NCBI RefSeq assembly: GCF_020382885.2
Contig: NC_058502.1
Coordinates: 10,877,950-10,941,949 of the forward strand
DNA from: Scatophagus argus
Lineage: Eukaryota > Chordata > Actinopteri > Scatophagidae
Direction: 5' to 3'
Length of the DNA stretch: 64,000 bases
A model generated the notes under the pieces. That model did no database searches, was not told the DNA's origin, and was given only the letters and a program-made list of their open reading frames with translations. Positions 48,956 to 64,000 of the stretch are shown in pieces (position 1 is the first letter of the stretch; every line of letters starts with the position of its first letter). The position numbers and the translations under genes were made by a program.

Positions 48956-49879
48956 GCGATTGTCTTCTTGACTGGTTGGCTGTTGTTTGAGTGGTCTCTG
49001 TGTTTAGAGATGGTTGTTGCAGCAGATCCATGGCTGAACAACACTGAAAGGCATAATCATCTAATTCTAACTTGAGCAAGGCATGCATCACTCTTTTCTT
49101 TTTTAATTTTCCATTGCAATCAGAGCATGATACATTTAAAGCTAATTGCATATATCTCGACCAAATATATTTGACTGAGATGCATGTGCAGTTGAATGCA
49201 AGCTTCTCGAGTTAGGATTAGATCCAGTATGTTAAGAAGACATTAATGCATGACCAGGCCTCACACAGACCATCCCATTCTGATGAATGCAGCATCCATG
49301 CTCATTAATCCATTGAATCTTGCATTGGCCAGTTTTCTTTTTTGTGTCCAGCTTTTAATGTCATTCAACGATGTTTATACATTTGTAATCTCATATATTT
49401 ATCTACAGAAAGTAATAATGAAATGATACTTTTTAAACCTATTAACATGTTGAACAAATCTGCCAAAATGAAATGTTTACAAATTTTTGTCTTTCCACTT
49501 GTATGCTACAGGATTTGTAAATGAAGCTTTTATAAGTTTAAGAGGGACCACACCAGTTAGATACATATTTGTTAAGGAGAATGATTTTAAACTTAGGTTT
49601 ATAGTTTGGAAAATGTCAGAAATGTTGTGTGAGAATCTACCTGTAAATCCTTGTGACTTACATTTTTATTGTTAATGGTTTATAATGTTTAAAGTATTGA
49701 AGTTTTTCATTAGAAGTATGGAAAACATTTTGGGCAACCTTGGAACTATTTTCACACACTTAAAGGAACTGCAATGAATTGTTCATAATGCTTTACCTTT
49801 GACTAACATGTATGCAAAATACGTCAACTGTGTCATGATTAGGATGAAGTCATTGACTAACATCATGCTATTTACAGTC

Positions 49880-49885
49880 AATAAA
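49880..49885 (+). promoter_or_regulatory. Candidate polyadenylation signal of lgi1
   Basis: AATAAA about 925 bases after the lgi1 stop (48953-48955). The sequence 48956-49879 is AT-rich without a gene and is read as 3' UTR. Confidence 0.5.
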
Positions 49886-51126
49886 AATTTACATTATTAA
49901 ATGTTACATCTCACTTGAGCTCCCGGCTGTGAAATGCTCAGATCCTCAGAGCAAATCAACACACACTAACACATTGACTTCACTGCTTAAGGGAAATCTA
50001 GAAATTAGTTGTGTATTTCAGAAATTGAATAAAATAAATACAAACAAATAAAATCCTTTTTATTTTCTCCAACAAAGTGCACGCCTCAATTCTACAAAGC
50101 AGCACATTACAATGTAATGGAATAAATACAATAAAATCCGTCGAATTAAAAAAAAAAAAAGAAAAAGAAAAGAAAAACACAAGCAAGGAGATACACAAGT
50201 ACCTGCATAATCACACTGGTGGCAGGACTAAATCAGGGTCTTTAGAAAGGCTCCACCAGACAAACTGCTTCTTTCATGTTGATTGTTTGACTTTTCATGC
50301 ATCTTCAATCCTTTGGATAAAAACATCCTGTCCTCTGCTTTCTAAAGTAAACCAATTTAAACCCTGCTTTTTTGTAATTGAGGACTACCAAACTAACACG
50401 AAAGAAACACAGGTGCATACTCTCATGTTCATACACGTCACCCTGGAAAACTTGTGCAATTGCAGCAGGATCTCCTAATCACCTCCCTACTGCTGAGAGA
50501 AAAATAAAGTGAACACATTTTCAGTTTTAACTGAAGTTACTACTCAAGTCTATGTGGTGCAACTTAGTGTTTTTTTCTGTAGGCAAATAAAATATAACAT
50601 AAAAGGCAAGGGAGCACATCCCTTAATATTCAACAAAATAATTTAGTGCTCTTTAAATAAAATTAAAAACACTATTTTCATATGGTGGCTCTTAAAAAAC
50701 AATTTTAAAAAAAACAACTCACAGACTGAAAGGATAATGCTTTAAGAGACATCAATTATATTAGGAAAGAACTCAAATCCCATGAAAAAAAGACAGTATT
50801 GACAATAAAATTCTGTACAGAACATAAAATCAATGTACAATACAGTACCTGCAGATGTTATGCATACAGTACAATTCTCTTTTTACATAGTTTTAGTATG
50901 GGCTCCAGCCTGATCTATATACTGACTTAACACAGGTGGAAAAGCGGCTATTTTAGCTTTCAGTAATTTTAATGGTTATTCAGCGAGGAAAGTAGATCTT
51001 GTAGTAGGCGTTTTAGAAAAAGAGATTGAAAACATTATTGCAGGATGATCATCTTCAGTTGCATACTGCATGTGTTACATGAATGTGTTCTATGACGAGG
51101 AGCAGCGGGTTGATGAGAGAGAGAAC

Positions 51127-51178
<52 letters not shown>

Positions 51179-51449
51179 CTGGACGGAAGAAACAAAATAA
51201 AGGGGGGGGGGCGGGGTTGTTTTTGCTATCTCTCCATCACAGAGGTTAAACCTTGCGATATCTCTCTGATCCACTACCCTGTACAGTACATTCATGGCCA
51301 GTATTGCACATTACCAGCCGAGTCCACCCTGATTCTGCGCGGTGAGGAACTTCAGTGCTGAATTTTGTCCTGTAAGTCAACACTAATCCAGTGATGAGAT
51401 GAGACCATAACCAGAGCTCACCAAAAACTGACTGGGACTCCATCTGCTG
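49886..51449 (-). other. lgi1-mark1 tail-to-tail spacer and probable mark1 3' UTR
   Basis: mark1 runs leftwards and stops at 51450. A minus-strand AATAAA (TTTATT at 50059-50064) would give a 3' UTR of about 1.4 kb, ending roughly 180 bases from the lgi1 polyadenylation signal. More plus-strand AATAAA words occur near 50028-50050. There is no coding exon here. A long GA microsatellite is listed separately. Confidence 0.45.
51130..51215. repeat. Long (GA)n microsatellite followed by a G run
   Basis: About 24 uninterrupted GA units (51130-51177) and, 25 bases later, a run of nine G (about 51202-51210). On the mark1 strand this is C9 then (CT)n, within the probable 3' UTR about 270 bases after the stop. 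Open frames of alternating Arg/Glu or Ser/Leu across it are artefacts. Confidence 0.95.
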
Positions 51450-60791
<9,342 letters not shown>

Positions 60792-63700
60792 CTGTTGAGA
60801 CACAGAGGTAAATTTAATTCTTCCCAAAAACACGTCAATATTACAAGCAGTGACCAGAAGTGGCAGCTCTTTCTCTGCTGGGAAACACTGAACTGAATTA
60901 GGGAAGTGAGTGGAGGGAATCGAGTCGCAATAGACTCCAAAGCACCAAAGTGCGTATACATGTGAAACCGGATTAAACTCAGCAGGAACATGAGAGGACC
61001 TGAGGATCATGGGACTACTGTACCATGTAAATCAATATGACTGATGCAGTTAACAGCGTCACACTAAACCCTGACCTACACAGATAAGGACCAGCATTAC
61101 AACTCCACTGACACGCTGCAGTCCAGCCAGCAGGCCATCCAAACACCCAGTCAGCAGCATCACACAGCCACCCACTGCAGAGTAACAGCATGCAGGCTTA
61201 CAGCCAGTTAGGCATCTGCTGCCTAATGTAATCATCTTAACATGGACGTGCAAATAAAAAAAAAATAAGAGAAAAAGCATCAAAATTATATTGATGCCTT
61301 GATCCCGCAGTTCAGGAAAACAAAACACAGCAGAATTCGATCATGAGATTAAAATTCTTTTCACTGCTGATGGGAAAAGTTTCCATCCAGTCTTATGAGA
61401 AATCTCTAAAAGGAAAATCACGTCCTCCAGTCTATATTCTCCAAGTAGTCCAACAGCTGAGTGCGGAGTCAGACAGGAGAGCATTATAATCATTCAAAAC
61501 CATCTCCTCAGAGTCGGCGTGACTGTTTATGTCAGACGAGCTCCTGCAGCCACTTAGAGGTGCTGTTGAATCATTTACATTTTGCTGATTCCCAGTCATG
61601 CTGAGGCTGTGTCTGAGTGTTAAGTTTCAACGCTCGCTCAGCTGGGATTTTGCATCTGCTGCTACCTGAGACAAAGAGCACAGATTTTGCCATTTGCTGA
61701 CCATTTCAAGCAAAAGTGCTCTTCCAGAGTGCTGAGTGGTGCTTTCACCTCCTGTCTATTATAAAATGAGAAAATTGATTGCAAGTCTGTATGTCATCAA
61801 CAGTATGTGCATGTAACTTTTCTAATGGCCTTTTCTGTCTTATGTAAGTGCTGGGATTGTCTGTGTTTCTAGGTCATCAAACACAGCCATTATACCAGTG
61901 CGAGCAGGCCCAGTTCTTTGGGACCTCTCAGCTACAGTCTGGTTGAACAACATGCAGGTACTCTCTCCGCTCTGTCTCTACTTGCTTGCCTGCCTGCCTT
62001 TTTTCCCTTCTGACACCTCCCATCTGATTAGACCCAGCACACACACACACACACACACACATCATATGCAGCACAGTGTGAGTTGCTGCAGGGGCTTAAA
62101 GAATAAGGCTTCTGTTTGATTCACATTGTCTTAAAAATAAACTATTCATACTATTATGTCTCGTCTGTGTGGTCAATGCCCGCTACAACAAATCAAAACC
62201 AGATCAGTGAGCCACATTGTTGCACTAAGGTGACATCGTACTTTGTTACAATTAAGATGGACAATGCAGTTAGAGCACCAAATGCACATTAATCAGCAGC
62301 TGAAAACAGTCCAAAATAAATGCAGTATTTACTCTTGTTTGAGAAGAAGCCTTTTCTACAATTCACAGTGCTTTGTATGTTTTGGGTCATTTTTTTCTTG
62401 TTTATTCTATTTTGTGATTCACTTTAGATCTTCATCGGGAACTAAAGTGCAACAGACAGTGTGTGGAAGTCAAATATTATTGAGAGACATTGTAAAAAAT
62501 AGGGTTTGTTGACAATTAGGAAAATATTTTGTTAGTGTTATCCTTTCAATATAACCTGATGTATTCACATCTTCATGGGAAAAATCTTCTGGTAAAATCT
62601 AATGGTTTAACTGTAACTGCATATGTAATAGGCTTTACATGCACTAACTATGCACTATTATCAAAAACTATCAATGTATATTTACAGATTGAGTATAGAA
62701 TGATCATTAAATTCTGCTTTCTACTTAAGATTTTAATTCTTTACGTTATGCTTTGCAGGAATGTGTGTGACTGAATTAATTATGACGTCCTGTTTTTGGT
62801 CCACAAAAATCTTCAACCCTGACTAGCTCAGAGTAGCGAGCTTCTCCTGTGTGGCAAACCCCGCTCCATATTCATCAGCTGCTGTGTGAGAGGTTCCCCC
62901 CTTTGGTTACAAAGTCAATCAGAGTGGAAACACACTGACACAATAACCAGAAGATGTCCTACATTTCACATAAAAATAGGCCCATTATTAATCTGAATGA
63001 GAGATGGTCACTATTAATCTGAATGAGAGATGGTCCACAGAGTCAGTGTTTCATCCCGGTCTCTTATCGCTTCCTCTATGTGCCTCTTTCCCTCACTCTG
63101 TCTTGTTTACGTCATTGCCCTAAAGCATCTCACATGGGAAGCACGCGTGCAGCCACTTGGAAACAAAAATTAGAACAAATCTGAGAAGGGAGGTGGAAAA
63201 CTACGACAATAAACACAGTGTCTGTCAACACAAGCTCAATAGAGATATAGCAACCATGGATGCTGACGGAGGATAATGAGGCCCAGAAATCTGAAAATGA
63301 AATCTTGAAAATATGAAATCTTGAAAATCTGAAATCTTTAAACCATATCATATTGATATTAACCAGTATTAATATCAATAATAGACATGAAGCAGTTTTT
63401 AGAGTGTTTCTGGACAAAATGAGAGGGGACTGAATATTTGGATCAACTTCCTGTGAGGCACAATTACATTTTTGTAAACTAAAATGAACCAAAATCACTG
63501 GTTCAGATGACGAACTGAGACAGTGATTAAAGGAAATGATTTAAACAAATAGCTGCAAAAAGAAAATGTGTATCACAAAACATGAAAACACACCGCTTCC
63601 AATGGGCTTGAATCTCTGAAGTCTGTGCCAGTGACCTACTTCCAGCCACCCAGGGGCGCCCAGGCTCCCAAACTAGCCTTAATTACAGCAGAGTCCCCAT

Positions 63701-64000
63701 GCAGAGGGAGCAGAGCAGCACATATCAGACTGGGAACACTTACAGGAACTGGCTGGACTATTTCAGTCACAGCAACACAGCTGCTCATTCAACAGAGTGA
63801 TTATTGATAGGATGAGTAGCCTGGAAGCCTGGAAGCCCTCATCTCTCTAATGACTGTGTGTGTGTGTGTGTGTGCCTGTTTTCATGTGCACAAATAGTAT
63901 TTTAAAATTGTGTATCAGTAAATAACCACTGCTTTCTGTTTGTCAAAGAAAGACAGACATGGAAAGAAAGAGGGACAGACAGGCAGACTAAGGGACCGAA
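60792..64000 (-). other. mark1 intron reaching the right edge
   Basis: I looked on the minus strand for the upstream MARK exons (P-loop GKGNFAKVKLA, VAVKIIDKTQLN) and did not find them, so the intron runs past the window. It holds CA repeats at about 62039-62060, GT repeats at 63854-63874, a two-copy 26-bp tandem duplication at 62986-63036 and a short tandem TGAAATCTTGAAAA run near 63298-63335. No gene was seen on either strand. Confidence 0.55.

Noticed and set aside
51035-51361. Open frames of repeated Arg-Glu or Ser-Leu
   Set aside because: Translation of the (GA)n microsatellite in the probable mark1 3' UTR.

Overview
The window is nuclear DNA from a teleost fish, probably a compact-genome percomorph. 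All genes are split by short GT-AG introns. The proteins are vertebrate-specific and close to human ones, and the repeats (CA/GA microsatellites, a LINE tail ending in ATGG repeats, other fish interspersed repeats) are typical of fish. I saw no operon, CRISPR, rRNA or tRNA feature.

Layout, left to right: (1) 2651-5570, minus: 5' half of parg (poly(ADP-ribose) glycohydrolase); its catalytic macrodomain lies beyond the left edge. (2) 7381-25880, minus: complete myoferlin (myof), 53 coding exons that I joined in one frame to 2040 codons plus stop. (3) 27435-30475, plus: cep55 (midbody/abscission scaffold), complete except for an apparent 1-base frameshift in its second coding exon. (4) 31660-32083, plus: a decayed copy of the fatty-acid receptor gene ffar4 (GPR120). 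(5) 34014-39955, plus: complete pde6c (cone phosphodiesterase alpha'), 22 exons, 846 codons. (6) 44846-48955, plus: complete lgi1, 8 exons. (7) 51450-60791, minus: mark1 kinase, from the kinase N-lobe to the KA1 domain; the first exons lie beyond the right edge. A 27-nt cassette microexon sits at 52530-52556.

From my knowledge of the human map, the block myof(-) cep55(+) [ffar4 relic](+) pde6c(+) lgi1(+) keeps the order and orientation of human 10q23.33. RBP4 and FRA10AC1, which lie in that human block, were not found. parg (human 10q11) and mark1 (human 1q41) flank it here. The genes are not one pathway: they cover DNA-damage signalling (parg), membrane repair and fusion (myof), cytokinesis (cep55), cone phototransduction (pde6c), synaptic adhesion and signalling (lgi1) and microtubule/polarity control (mark1).

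Main points of interest: the ffar4 pseudogene in its syntenic slot, the cep55 frameshift, the mark1 microexon, and a LINE fragment with a perfect 15-bp target-site duplication in a myof intron. Exon borders were set by hand from splice sites and reading frame; no alignment or transcript data were available.
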